DNA from: Triglochin maritima
Lineage: Eukaryota > Streptophyta > Magnoliopsida > Alismatales > Juncaginaceae
Reading direction: 5' to 3'
Length of the DNA: 64,000 bases
Assembly: GCA_963682175.1 (NCBI GenBank)
Contig: OY821786.1
Location: 32,667,501 to 32,731,500, forward strand
Below, piece after piece: positions 45,601 to 57,339 of this stretch. The notes beneath the pieces are model-generated. The model did not search any database and had not been told where the DNA came from. It saw only the letters and a list, made by a program, of their open reading frames with translations. Both the position numbers and the translations under genes were made by a program. Each line of letters begins with the position of its first letter. The stretch's first letter is position 1.

Positions 45601-45909
45601 CCTGAACCATTTCGTCTAAGTGATCTTCTACACTAACATCTTCTCCATCATTCTTGGAACGACTAAATGATTCATTTTCACCGTGCCATATCCACCGTCT
45701 GTAATTTGGGTCGAAACCTTTCTCAAACAAATGATCTTTCATTTTCCGAAAAGTCAACACTGACATATTATGACACTTATTGCACAGACAATCGCCATGT
45801 CATTGTCTTTCATTTTCTTAGAATGTTTTTTGGCGACCTCTCAGAACATATTCACTCCGTTCTCATACTCATCACTCAATCTGTTTGAAACAATCCACTC
45901 TCGATCCAT
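42680..45909 (-). pseudogene. TNP2-type CACTA transposase, frameshifted
   Basis: Starts at ATG 45909 with MDREWIVSNRLSDEYENGV, the transposase-associated domain. An in-frame TGA and a shift follow before CLCNKCHNMSVLTF (near 45780). The frame at 45766-45092 carries CPNDCILYRGEFENLHSCP; after a shift at a CATGT tandem repeat (near 45090), the frame 45061-44354 carries TDGMNPFG and CHKACPICEE. After another shift at a T run (near 44370), 44430-42952 carries FDLPYWKTLEVRHCIDVMHV and HDCHTLMQQLLPVALR (DUF4218 region). A last shift in an A/G run near 42960 leads to the DUF4216-type end (LASQAKQVFYVADPCDKKW). It would cut and join the element ends, but this copy cannot make a full enzyme. Confidence 0.88.
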
Positions 45910-46039
45910 TTCAATCTAAACAGAGGCAAAAATGATAGTTATTATTGCAGAAAATAAATAAAATTTCAATTTAAAAGAATGTGTTCGTAGATGAGAAGAT
46001 TCAGAGACATTAAGATGAGAAAAGAATGACTCAGAGGAG

Positions 46040-46530
46040 AAGAGATGAAGTCCTTAATCTAGCCTGGAATAAGGAAGGTTAGAAATCTAACTAAGCAATC
46101 AAGGCCAAAACAAACCTAAAGTCCACTATAGGTCCTTAGTAATAGACGACGCCTAACTTCGAGGTCCCACCGAGGACCACTAGTCTGTAGGAAATTAAGA
46201 ACCCGGAGGTCCCTAATATCTCAGGGAGACTAGATGGGCAACGACGTTCAGGCCGAAACGGTCTTAAACATCGAGGACCACTAATCTATAGGAAATCAAG
46301 AACCCGGAGGTTCCTAAAATCTCAGGGAGACTAAATGGGCAACGACATTCAGGCCATAACGGTCTTAAACGGTTTCCTCTCCTTAATACGTCCGAAAATC
46401 CTAGGGGCCAACGTCTAATTGATTTTATTAAGGCTCTTTTATTAAGTGGTTTCTGGGCCAAGGAAAGGGTGATGAAATCCCCCACCTCATCTCCTATAGG
46501 TGACTGCCCCCTAAGTGTTTTTCATACCTT
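46040..46530 (-). repeat. Athila-like leader fragment inside the CACTA
   Basis: The minus strand matches the leader of the Athila-like element (about 3990-4340), including GATTTCATCACCCTTTCCTT. Part of it is tandemly duplicated with a 101-bp period (46174 and 46275). Confidence 0.7.
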
Positions 46531-46559
46531 AATCTAACAAATAACACACCAAACAAACA

Positions 46560-47590
46560 CTCACCTCACTCTTGTTCCAATGCAAGTCCTACTAACTAAT
46601 GTGTGCTTTCTAATGAATGATGAGTGAAAGATAGTACGTACCTTACGCCAACAATCTACGACAGAAATCGTAAATAATAGAAAAATACAATGCATGCAAA
46701 TCCTATATGATGAATGACTTAGCAAATATTGTCTAATCTTTTGCTTTGGGTTATTAAAGGCCAAGTTGTTTAAGGGGGGCAATGAGTTATTATCATAATA
46801 TTAAAAATTCAAAAAATTAAGGCAATAAGCATTTAAAATATTAAAAGCAAGTATTAAAAATAATTACTTGAATTGACAGAAAAACATTTTAAACACAAAC
46901 TATTATGTTATTAATAATAATTGGGAATAAAATTTTATTGAAATTTTGGCAGAACCTCCACTTAAAATTTGATATGTAAAATTCTTCAAATCCTGAAATC
47001 AACAAGAAAAATGTATATCTAGTTATCTACTCACATTCACATCATGTATTTCTTTACTCAGTCCAAACCAAATTCTTAACATAATCCAAACCAAATCAAT
47101 CCAATGAAAACAAAGTTTGGTTAAATCGTCCAACCAACCCAACTCAATCCAAACCAAATCAATCCACACATTTCTGCTTAGAAGAGGTTGGGGTGCACCT
47201 TTTCTTAACATGTATAAGGGTAGAGTTACTAGGGTAGGTCTTTTAACATATTTAACGTAGGTTCGGCCATGAGAAGAATAGTGTTGCATTAGTTGGATAT
47301 GTTTATCAAATATCAACACATAACACACTAGATATACTAACCTACCGGTGTCAGTTTCGTTGCAAATAAAGTTGATTTTCAATCTTAAGGTGAATTTAAA
47401 CTTAGGGCTTTCTGTAGGTTTTCAAGTTTGTTTTTCCACGAAATATTACATATTATTTCAATTAAATCTCAACAAGTAACCAACATACATGCATGTTGGC
47501 GTTGGATTCTTGGTCTAAACTAAGCCTAAATTAAGGATCTAAAATTGAGCACGAACCAGAGGAGGGAAAAGTTGTGATGCCGGAGGAGGT
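46560..47590. other. AT-rich interior of the CACTA
   Basis: No gene seen. Short repeats of CAAACCAAATCAATCCA occur at about 47065-47165. Confidence 0.4.
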
Positions 47591-47592
47591 CT

Positions 47593-47935
47593 TTGTGGTT
47601 CCCGAAGACGTCGCGGAGGTGGTGCGGTGACGACTGTAAACGACACGAGATGAAGGCTAACTTAGAAAGAATATGTGGAGGAAGACGGAGGAAGACGAAC
47701 TTAAAACAACCAAAAACGAACTTAAAACTTACATGTGGAGAGAGACGGAGGAAGACGGAGGAAGAAGGAGAAGAGGGCCGGAGAAGTGGAGGAGAGCTTG
47801 GGAGCTCGCTGCGGTGCCGGAGATGGTGCAGATCGGTCGGAGGTCGGTCGCGGAGGAGAGTTCGGTCGCGGGACGGCTAGGGTTTGGGTGGGTTTTGTCT
47901 GAAATGAATGAAAGAAAACGCGATTGTCCGATTTC
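47593..47935 (+). other. Purine-rich G+A segment near the CACTA right end
   Basis: A GGAGGAAGACGGAGGAAGA repeat region. Open frames here (Arg/Glu-rich) look like low-complexity artefacts rather than genes. Confidence 0.4.
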
Positions 47936-47937
47936 AT

Positions 47938-48262
47938 TAAGACCTATAGACGTCGGATGTAATGTAAGACCGACGTCTATACCTCGACGTCTATATGGAT
48001 GGAGTATAGACGTCGGTCTTACATTACATCCGACGTCTATAGGGAGACGTCTATACCCCATAGACGTCGGATTCACAAGGTACACAAACGGCCGACGTCT
48101 ATAGGGAGACGTCTATACCCTATAGACGTCGGCTAAACGTGTTATTCCTAAACCCGACGTATATAGTACTACATAGACGTCGGCCTCAATGAAGACCGAC
48201 GTCTATTCTGTACTCTCCCCACTAGACGTCGGTGGTTATAACGGCCGACGTCTATTGGGCGA
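47938..48262. repeat. Subterminal repeat array, right end of the CACTA
   Basis: About 14 copies of the TAGACGTCGG-type repeat in both orientations, the counterpart of the left array. Confidence 0.85.
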
Positions 48263-48291
48263 CGAGTAAAGCCTATTCTGCACTAGTGATA

Positions 48292-48371
48292 TGCGGCAAT
48301 ACCGAAAATCCGGGTGCATATCGCCAATTTAGTTACCTGAGAGTTATACTGTAGCAAAAAACCCTTAGTAG
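48292..48371. repeat. Terminal part of a GTGCATATG-type element, right of the CACTA
   Basis: In reverse it reads TTTTTTGCTACAGTA, then AAATTGGCGATATGCACC, then TTTTCGGTATTGCCGCATAT, matching the tip of the foldback element at 19073. With 38726-38979 it is the site the CACTA entered. Confidence 0.65.
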
Positions 48372-48793
48372 TATTGCTTGCTATTCTAAGTTACATTGGT
48401 ATGAAATATAAGGATGTCATACAACTCCATCACGGAGGATTAGTTGGACTAATAAAAAAAGTTGCAAACTAGAAGAAGCAAATAGATATTGAAAGGTGCC
48501 AAGCAAACAAATTGGTTACTTGACATTAACAGTCCATGGAATTCCCTTGTGAAGCATCTTCAGTTTCACAAGTTGACCTACTTCGTTATCCTGTTTACAC
48601 AGCTCTATTCCACCATTAACTACTAAGTCTTCCACTACTACTTGTAGGAATGATTTGATGGGGAATAAAAACCAGACATGGCCTCTGACTTTAGTAACAG
48701 CCAATATTTAAGGTAAAGCAAGTAGTAAAATATTAGTGCTGATGAACCATTTCATAGTTTATGCAACAATGACTGAGTTCTAGTTAGCTAAGT
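48372..48793. other. Unique DNA between the CACTA and the duplicated segment
   Basis: No gene supported; a short minus frame at 48516-48704 lacks recognisable features. Missing from the second copy of the duplication. Confidence 0.4.
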
Positions 48794-49575
48794 ATTGGTT
48801 TTAGTTTGACTGCTAATTGTTTTCATTTCCTCTGATAATGTTAAAACTAGAAACTAACTTCAAACAAAATATCCAATGTAACTTTCAAACTTATGGTGTC
48901 CCCCAATCCAATGCTTGTTTTGACTAATATTTGGTTAACTTAATTCTACTATGAAAATCTAGTTAGCTCTTAAGCTAGGAACTCCGAACGTGGATGGTAT
49001 ATTGGTCATTTTAGACCCTTATTATCACACGCTCCCTAAGGAGGCGTAAGTGTTTTTTTCTGTTAATCAAAATATGGATGAGTGGTGGGTTTTTTGTGTG
49101 TGTAGAGAGCGTGCAAGAGGAAAAATAAAAAGATGGTGCCACACAGATTTTACTTTTTAATTGAAACAAAAACAAACATTTTTCTAAGAACATCCATGTG
49201 ATACTATTCATCCATGTTAAAATTAACAAACTTATTGTTCGCTGGCCTTATATTATTAGGGTCGTTATACACGGACGCGGGCGTCCGTGACGCGCCCTAC
49301 GTGGCACCCAAAAAGTTGTCGAGTCAGCGTCTAGTCGGATTGCCATGTCACCCTTTCGAAACGCGCCTTAAATTGTGTTTTAAATTTTTTTTGACGGTTT
49401 TCGAAAAACGACGGTTGCTTTCCTGATAAGACAGCGGCAGACACCCCACGAACGACGGTTACGATACCGAGGTAGATACCAAATATCCAGACCAAAAAAG
49501 GGAGAGTCCCGCTTTCTTTCTCGTTGGATTACCTGTGAACCTATTCTGGCTTTCTTTCTTCCCCTCTAAACCATA

Positions 49576-50083
49576 ATGGATTCTTCGACTCCTGCCGTTG
49601 ATAGCGAACCTGTCCCAGAACCGGTGGGTCTATATTTTATTTCTTCCCTTGGTCGTTCTTTTTTTGATGAACTTTCGTTTTTTCAATTTTTTGTTTTAGG
49701 GAACCACCTACTACTTCCGGGAATCCCGGTGCTCCTGGACGGCCATCCGAAAGCAGTTTGACAGGATGAAGAAGGTTGAGAAGGAGGTTTTCCGGAGCAC
49801 CCCTTTCGGTCACTTCCTAGACCTTCCTAACATTACTACGGACAACGAAATAGTCGATTGGTTCGTCGAACACTACGATGCGGAGGAGGTGGGGCTGAGA
49901 ATAGGATCAGGGGTAGTTCCCTTTACACCGGAAGACGTTGCCCTAATTTTGGGCTTACGTATGCATGGGAAGGCCGTGGTGATGGAACCATTGGGTGTAC
50001 AGAGGCGAGAAGGGGTGAACCTTGACAACACACAACTTATAGGTCATCTTCTGGCAAGCAGTGCCATGGGTCACACTACTTAA
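49576..50083 (+). pseudogene. Plant mobile domain (PMD, MAIN-like) gene fragment
   Basis: The core frame 49766-50083 reads FRSTPFGHFLDLP, then DNEIVDWFVEHYD, then FTPEDVALILGLRMHG, the start of the plant mobile domain found in MAIN/MAIL1 proteins and in transposon-borne relatives. The upstream frame from ATG 49576 is short and proline-rich and may join through a GT..AG intron (about 49624-49698). The domain is cut after about 100 residues, and a 22-bp tandem repeat follows. Confidence 0.65.
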
Positions 50084-50200
50084 ACCGAACAGTCAACCTA
50101 CTTAAACCGAACAGTTCCACCACTTAAACCGAACAGTTCCACCACTTAAACACAACAGTTCCACCACTTAAACCGAACACATAAATAGCTTAAACTGAAT
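50077..50200. repeat. Short tandem repeat, about 22-bp unit
   Basis: Five to six units of CCACTTAAACCGAACAGTTC, between the two facing gene fragments. Confidence 0.85.
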
Positions 50201-50202
50201 AG

Positions 50203-51300
50203 TCACACCTTACCGTTCATGCACGACAACCATGTTTGGAACAACAATATGTAATTTTCAGTGGTCTCAGAAGACAGCAAAGCGCAACCGAGCAAAACTG
50301 ACTCGAAATGGTGATTAACTCCTACAAATGGGGAAAAAGGCATGTCGTATTTGTTTGTAATGTAGGTGGTGTCGAAACATATTGCGTCTCCAAAGTATGA
50401 ATATGCAGCTCTAGAACGACAGTCAGCCCAAAACACGTTCCGTAGTCTTCCTTCGTCATCCATGTCCATTACATAGAAAAACATGGAATCAATCTTCTGC
50501 ATCCTAATGAAATAGTTCTGAAGAGCTTGTGCATCACCAGGTCCCATCTTTAAATTTCTGACTTCGTTTACAACATTCCTGCACACAGAAACCACTAAAA
50601 CCAGACTCAAAATGTTGAACTTCAATTATGTTAGGCACAAAGAACACAAACCTTAAATCCCTTTCGTTGAAAGTCAATTTGTCATGACCTCCAGCCTCGA
50701 CCACAAAAGATTGCATGGTCTTAGCAGCCGATATCCCAGCACTATCATTGCACGATATGCGTGCTTTGGCGGCCTCGGGGACGATTCATTTTTGTCTGAG
50801 AAAATGCATTTGCTCCTCTTCAAGCATGGCGTGGTTATGTTTAAGATCCACAAAGTTAATGTGGTAACCCTTATCCGAGCAGTGCATTGGACTCTACTGG
50901 ATAACTTAGGCTTCAATTTTCCTTGCCATTGGTTTGGTGGTGTCGTTCCCTCCTTGGAGCAAGTCAGCGTGGCCCGTATAACAACACCACGATCGTAATG
51001 AGATTGCCTTGTCTTAACACCAAAACCACAAGAATCGGCATAAGCCACGTAAAATGTTTTGGCTTCTTTGAAAGAAGGAAAAAACATTTCCTCCTTAGGA
51101 ACGTTTGCCGGCTGCTCCACTTGGGGGGGCACATGAACGATTTCCATTGGAGTACAGAGGAAGGACCACAGAAGAGAAGGGAAGAAAAAGGAAGACACAT
51201 CTTGAGATGAATAACAAGTCTTCTGCTGTGTAGGAGCGCCAAAATGATGAAGGAATGGAGTGATTTGAGACGCATTAATGAGGGATGGAGGGAGGAATGG
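50203..51300 (-). pseudogene. FAR1/FHY3-type MULE transposase fragment
   Basis: On minus, the N-terminal part (about 51170-50760) carries the FAR1 DNA-binding region (FKEAKTFYVAYADSCGFGVK, then SRVQCTARIRV) with shifts. The second piece reads MQSFVVEAGGHDKLTFNERD and splices through a GT..AG intron (about 50652-50583) into NVVNEV. It continues as GPGDAQALQNYFIRMQ, NVFWADCRSRAAYSYFGD and FVGVNHHFESVLLGCALLS, the first half of the MULE transposase domain including FDTTY. It ends at 50203 inside the domain; the zinc-finger SWIM end is absent. It cannot be active. Confidence 0.78.
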
Positions 51301-51658
51301 AGAGATGTAGACATTTGTACGGATAACCAAAGTATTGAGGAATAAAGTAAAAAAAGAAACTTTTTTCTGTGCTGACATGGAGAGTGCCATGTAGGGCGCG
51401 TCCGTGACGCCAGCGTCCATCTATCATTTTCCTATTAACAATATCAACCGGTCAACTAAGGGTGTGATAGAAAGTTTAGGTGAACTCGGTGGTGATGCTA
51501 AAAATTCAAGTTAAGAGGTAAGAATTTGTAAAAACTAACGTAAATAATTTAATTGTTGGTATTTGGAAAAAATGAAAGACCGGAAGATAAAATAATTAAA
51601 TTCCAGGGTTTTAAGATATAAAACTGAATTGTTATTTAACGTCGGAAAACTACTTAAT

Positions 51659-51864
51659 CCTCCTTTATTGCTTTCACTTCCACTTCCTCCTCCCGATCCA
51701 CTACCTAATCCATAGCCACACCCACCGTTACTTCAACCACCACCACCTCCTCCACCACAACCTCCTCCACCCCCACTCTGGGTGAGCATCCTAACCACCG
51801 AAGTCATGCCTAAGCAAAGCATGACGACAAGGGCAACACCCAAAACCTTAGTACTCGAGGCCAT
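51659..51864 (-). pseudogene. Glycine-rich protein gene, 5' fragment in the second copy
   Basis: ATG at 51864 with the same signal peptide as at 37363. An in-frame TGA occurs in the first Gly block (near 51735), and the gene is cut at 51659 by the duplication join. Its TATA box is retained upstream. Confidence 0.8.
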
Positions 51865-52149
51865 TGCTAAAGATCAATATAGAAGTAGATATGACTCAGC
51901 TTGCGATGGTTTGTGAATTGAGGGTATAGGTTCTATTTATAGGATTTCTTTGCAAGTGCAACCAAGGCATAGTTAGAAACAACTGGCATCTTAAGTATCA
52001 AAATTTCAAAATATCCAATTATTAATGTAGTTGTTATTGCGTAAACTCTAAACCCTTGGTTGTTTCTTGTTCAAAGATCTGACCCTCCTTTAGTGCTTGT
52101 ACATACCACAACTTATGACTATTTGTTTTTTATTTTCTTTAGGGAGGTG

Positions 52150-53225
52150 TGTTAGGATCTTTGACCCGTTAATTACTTGATAATTGCATAATTTAAAAAT
52201 ACTAATTCAAGGATTAAGGGAAGACACAATGCAAACCACAAAATCGTCGACACCAGAGTTTAGAGAGGTTCGACACCCACACCCGGGCCTTCTCCTCCTC
52301 GCAAGCCTCGCCCGATCCCCCGAGCCTCGTTTACGATTCCACTAACTGATCTCCTTTCTGGGCCGAGATCAACATCGTTTACAACACCGAGCCTCGCGAA
52401 CAATCCTCCCCTCGCTCGTGTCTCCTCTCACAACCCGAGAAGGAGCTTCCTCGAAGCTTTACAACTCTTTGGTGATTCTTGAATATGGAGATGGAATCAT
52501 AATCTAACTAACACTCTATACTTGAGCACACTTGGATATTGATATGTAATTAGATATGCAAATGGTGAAGTTTTGACTTGAGTGTTGAGGAATGAGAGCT
52601 TGAAGATGAAGAGGATTTGGCTTTGAGTATGTGATAGATAGGAAGTGTTCAAAAGTCTCAAAACCAACAAATGGGGTCCTATTTATAAGTATTCAAGCTC
52701 TACTAGCCGTTTGGGAGTTGGTGGGAAAATGGACCAATGAGAAGCAAGATGTGACTTAAGCTCGGGCAGATATCTATGTCAATTTGGTCGACCGTTAACA
52801 GAACGGTGGTCCGAAGGATTGGTCTGAAATAAGAATACGGTTGACCGACTAGGGTTCAGATCACCGTTCACCCACTTCTAGTAGCTATTATGAATTTAGC
52901 CTTAATTAAGTTTGGTTAACCGAATTCCATTCGGTTCACCATTCCACGGTGGACAATATGATTGGTTGGGCTCTGATCTACTCAAGTTCGGTTGACTGTA
53001 TATATTTCGGTAGACCAAAGTTAGCACGGTTTTTGTATTGAAAGTTAAGGCTCAAATAGTCGTTGGGTACAACGGTCAAGTGTCACGTGTAAATAGCCGT
53101 TGGGTGCTTATAGCCAAGAAGAACTCGGTTGACCGATAAGCATTCAGTCATCCAAAAAAGGTCAAGTCAATTGGGCTCTAAGTACTAGATACAAATGCGA
53201 CCGTTGGAGCAAAGTCCAAACTTGT
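52150..53225 (-). repeat. Truncated gag-only-family LTR in the second copy
   Basis: Duplicate of 37649-38725. TATA at 52687-52680 on minus, first palindrome (TGGTCGACCG) at 52785, again 98 bp away. Confidence 0.8.
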
Positions 53226-54112
53226 CCAGACTTCTGTCAAGATTGTCTAGAGAGAGAAAGAAAGATTCAAGAGAGAGAGAGAGAGTGAAAGAGTGGAGGG
53301 AGAGAGATTCAGGAGAGACATTGTTTGAGGGGGTTTTTGTTTTTACAATTAAGGACAATTGGATTTTAAGAGGTTTAATTTACAAATTGTCTAACACCGT
53401 TAGACGTTAACGGTGACAGAGTGACTGCTAATTGTTTGATTTACAATTGGTTTTAGTTTGACTGCTAATTGTTTTCATTTCCTCTGATAATGTTAAAACT
53501 AGAAACTAACTTCAAACAAAATATCCAATGTAACTTTCAAACTTATGGTGTCCCCCAATCCAATGCTTGTTTTGACTAATATTTGGTTAACTTAATTCTA
53601 CTGTGAAAATCTGGTTAGCTCTTAAGCTAGGAACTCCGAACGTGGATGGTATAGTGGTCATTTTAGACCCTTATTATCACACGCTCCCTAAGGAGGCGTA
53701 AGTGTTATTTTTCTGTTAATCAAAATATGGATGAGTGGTGGGTTTTTTGTGTGTGTAGAGAGCGTGCAAGAGGAAAAATAAAAAGACGGTGCCACACAGA
53801 TTTTACTTTTTAATTGAAACAAAAACAAACATTTTTCTAAGAACATCCATGTGATACTATTCATCCATGTTAAAATTAACGAACTTATTGTTCGCTGGCC
53901 TTATATTAACAATATCAACCGGTCAATTAAGGGTGTGATAGAAAGTTTAGGTGAACTCGGTGGTGATGCTAAAAATTCAAGTTAAGAGGTAAGAATTTGT
54001 AAAAACTAACGTAAATAATTTAATTGTTGGTATTTGGAAAAAACGAAAGACCGGAAGATAAAATAATTAAATTCCAGGGTTTTAAGATATAAATCTGAAT
54101 TGTTATTTAACG

Positions 54113-55369
54113 TCGGAAAACTACTTAAATCGTCTCAACCAATTACTATTTTGTCATCCTGTCCTGTCTACTTATATAACTATCCATTTCACTCTCCTAA
54201 CACAACTCTCTCTTCATATTACACTCATATTCACCCAAAATCATGTCTCGGGGGCCCGGAAAAGAGTCAGCTGACGCCCCGGTCTACTCGAATTTGGTAA
54301 AATACCTTGTTTAGTTTTTGTATATTTAAAAAAAAATTGGGTCGGGCGTTCGGGGGAGACTTCCGACCCAACGTGCGGGCGCCCGCAGGAGACGTCCTCC
54401 TCATGTACTCTCTGAAGTTATAAATGTGTCTATGATTTGGATTATCTTCCGGGAATTTCTCCTTTACTGCCAACAAGATGTTACGTGGTCTCGTTTGTGC
54501 CTCAGTCATATCACGAACAATTTGATTTGCCCCAGAACTAAGACCGTTGATTTGTCGGTGACCCTCTGGATAAACTGCAAGTCTGTAGTTGTGTTGTCCG
54601 TGAGTACTATTAGAAACAACTCATCCATCACGATCCCGTCGCTCGACTACCTTTACCAAAAAACGACAATTGCAACTTTTTCTTTTTGTGTTCTTCCGTA
54701 GTGCAATATTCGTATCACGAGAACTCATTTCATTTCTTCGATCGCATCTCAGATAACAATCCGTCTGATTATCTGCTTTTGATTTGTAGGATGATATTAC
54801 CAAAAAAATCTGGCTCCGATGGCAACTTGTTTCTCCCATTTACACGCTTCCTCGATTGTTTTAAATACTTGTTTACTATCAAAAAACTCGTTCTAATCTA
54901 TTCCATCACCACCAAAATCTTGCAACGGAACCTGAAATAATTAAAAATAACACAAAATAAATAAACTAAAAATCAAAAAAAATCAGGGGGCCTCTGGCTG
55001 GGACGCCCCGTCCATGGAGGTGGCGGCTAAGCCATGCGCCTCATCAGAGGATGGGGCGTCTGGCTTAGCAGCCACCTCAAAGGTAGGGGCGTCTGGCTAA
55101 GCCGCCCCGGCCAAGGAGGAGGCGTCCCTACCAGACGCCCTATCCTTGGATGAGGCTGCTTAGACAGACGCCCGAGACGGAAAAAAAATTTCGCCCCACT
55201 TATCTCACCAGATCCAGACGCTTCGTCAGACATTTTTGTGGTGTTGGTACTGGGAATGTGAGGAAAACTTAGGCAAAAATCTTGTTTTAAGACACGGGAC
55301 GAAATTTGTATTAAATGAATTGTGAATGACAAAATGGTTATTGTTGGGACGATTTAAGTAGTTTTCCGA
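54113..55369. mobile_element. Inverted-repeat element with a MULE-type transposase scrap
   Basis: Ends TCGGAAAACTACTTAAATCG and its inverse at 55369, with similarity for about 45 bp. The interior holds GC-rich GGGCGTCTGGC segments (54990-55170). On minus, a frame near 54509-54267 starts MTEAQTRPRNILLAVKEKFP, like the N-terminal region of MULE-type transposases. No target duplication found. A 17-bp piece of its left end also sits at 51642-51657, where the tandem duplication broke. Confidence 0.6.
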
Positions 55370-57339
55370 TGACGGATACTAGTTCCTACATAAAAAGACT
55401 AAAATCCGGGGAGGTCAGAAGCTATAAAGATATTCACTAACCAGGAAAATTCTACGAAATTCAAAAATTTATGGGAGTTGTGGGACCCTGACTTCGTACT
55501 TGGCACGACCAGTGGTGAACATAAAAGAAAGGATAATTATGTTTGATTGGACATGATTTTTAGATGGTACAGATTTTTAACTAAAGTAATTTCAACGTTA
55601 TTTTTGTTCTGAATTTTTTTCTATCGTGTTTACCTTAACAGTAAGATATGACCTCCTCCGCTCGAAAATAATTTCTAAGCTTCTTGACTATTTTACAGAT
55701 AGAAGCCTACTAACGGGTTTGATATAGTTGATCATTGACCACCAAAATTTAAGTATAAGTTTGGGAAAGAGAAAGCATACGATTGACTTTCACCTCCAAT
55801 TCCCAACTAAACTAAGACCACCACCCACGACGACCTGATCGTCCTCGATCCGGTGAGAGACCTGGTTGTTCAAACGACCCGGTCGATGACCGGGTCGTGG
55901 AAGGGATGCACCACGGCGCGTTCCTGTTGGGTATTTTTTTTAATTTTTTGTTTTGTTTTAATTTTTTTGTTCTGTATATAATTGAGTTTAAATGATTTAG
56001 GGGTATTAGTTTGGAATTTATTAAGATTTATTTAAAATAACTGGAATAATTTTATAAAAAATTTGGGGTTATAATCGATTGTTAATATTTTTGAAATTAA
56101 ATTTTAGTTAGATTAATTACGTTATTTAACTTAAACTTATTTAATTTCCAAAATTAGACTAGAATGTAACGGTTAAATTGAAAATAAGAAGACACAACCC
56201 TTAAATTGAAATAAAAGTACATTAAAATGCTTAAATTGTAATTAACCTACATTAACACGTTTAAATTGAAAATAAACTACATTACAATGCTTAAAATGAA
56301 ATTAAACTACCTTACAACGCTTATGGCAACGATTCAGACGAAGTGAAAATTAATTGTGTTTTTATTAGTATGCATTTTCATTTTATTGAAATTTAGGTAA
56401 TGTAATATTTTGTTGTATTATGCTACGCACAATCGTTTAAACAAATATGTATTTGCTTTATTATTAATAATAATATACTAAATAATATATATTTTGTTTG
56501 AATAGTAATGTTTTGAGCAAATATAATTGATTTTGGAATAGAATAAAAGTTAATGGAAATAAAAGATGATGTGGATGAGAGAGATGAGTTGTGATTAAGA
56601 GGTGAATAGTGTTGGAAAGCGAAGAAAGTAGGTTGGGGAGAGAGAAAACTGATGTGGATGAGAAAGAAAGCTGTTGTGGAAGAGAGAGAAAATTTATGAC
56701 CGGGTTGACCATGGTCATGATTACGGATGACGAGAGCATGTTGTCATCACTTAATCATTACTTCTCACTGGTTTATATAATCAGCGAAGTAATTCGGAGG
56801 TCATGCCAATGGGTTTGACATTCTTGTTCAGTCGTACCTTTGATACTGTAACACTGATTTGGTGGGGGGGGGGGGGGGGGGGGTTGTTTCGCATCGGTGA
56901 CGTTGTCAGTTCTAAACAATTTAGGAATAATTTCTTTTTCTAAAAAGCAAAATTATCTAAGTTCTCCTAATCTATTTTACGATCAACTATCTACAGATGA
57001 AATAAATTTCAGAAGATTCAAGTCTGCATTTTGAGATCACTGTGAATAAAAAAGTAGTATTCAAACTACAATTAGTTAAGGTTTATGATGAGGGTGAAAA
57101 TGCTAGTTTACTTGAAGTTAAAGGACATTCAAGATAATATAAACACCAGAAGCTAACGATGATGACAAGATGTTCTATAATTGTTAATGAATGGAAAATT
57201 TGACTTTCTATGCTCAAAGTTCTTCAACCTCTAAGAAAAAGTTCTCACTTTGACACTCTCTCAAAAATATGATTATTTTGTCACTTCTCCCCAAAATACT
57301 CCTGCCTAAATCGTGAGACCACTAATATCGTCTGGAACT
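55370..57339. other. AT-rich DNA with a small minisatellite
   Basis: No gene supported. Four to five units of about 30 bp around CTTAAATTGAAATAAACTACATT lie at 56200-56320. A run of 20 G is at 56864-56883. Confidence 0.5.

Larger units (their letters stand above)
38980..48288 (-). mobile_element. CACTA (En/Spm) DNA transposon, 9.3 kb
   Basis: The ends are CACTACTAGAG at 38980 and its imperfect inverse, CTAGTG, at 48288, with the 3-bp target duplication ATA on both sides (38977-38979, 48289-48291). Both subterminal regions carry arrays of the 11-mer TAGACGTCGG-type repeat in both orientations. Two minus-strand genes lie inside: a TNP2-type transposase (frameshifted) and a second gene with an En/Spm-family domain and a Ulp1-like protease. 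Structure and gene order are those of plant CACTA elements. Confidence 0.93.
49256..51432. mobile_element. MULE-like element carrying PMD and FAR1-type gene fragments
   Basis: Its borders are shown directly by the empty site at 53908: the two flanks are joined there with one TATTA, while here TATTA lies on both sides (49251-49255, 51433-51437). The ends are related in inverted orientation around GGACGC and GACGCGCCCTAC. Cargo: a plus-strand PMD-like fragment and a minus-strand FAR1-type transposase fragment, facing each other. MULEs usually leave 9 bp, so a 5-bp duplication is odd. Confidence 0.8.
37173..51658. repeat. Tandem segmental duplication, copy 1
   Basis: 37173-38923, 48794-49255 and 51433-51657 match 51659-53424, 53446-53908 and 53909-54129 in the same order. 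The join at 51657/51659 passes from the TIR sequence straight into the middle of the glycine-rich gene. Copy 1 also contains a CACTA and a MULE-like element absent from copy 2. Confidence 0.88.
51659..54113. repeat. Tandem segmental duplication, copy 2
   Basis: Contains 51659-53424 (matching 37173-38923), a 21-bp filler (53425-53445), 53446-53908 (matching 48794-49255) and 53909 onward (matching 51433 onward). The MULE-like element and 9.9 kb spanning the CACTA are not present. Confidence 0.88.
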
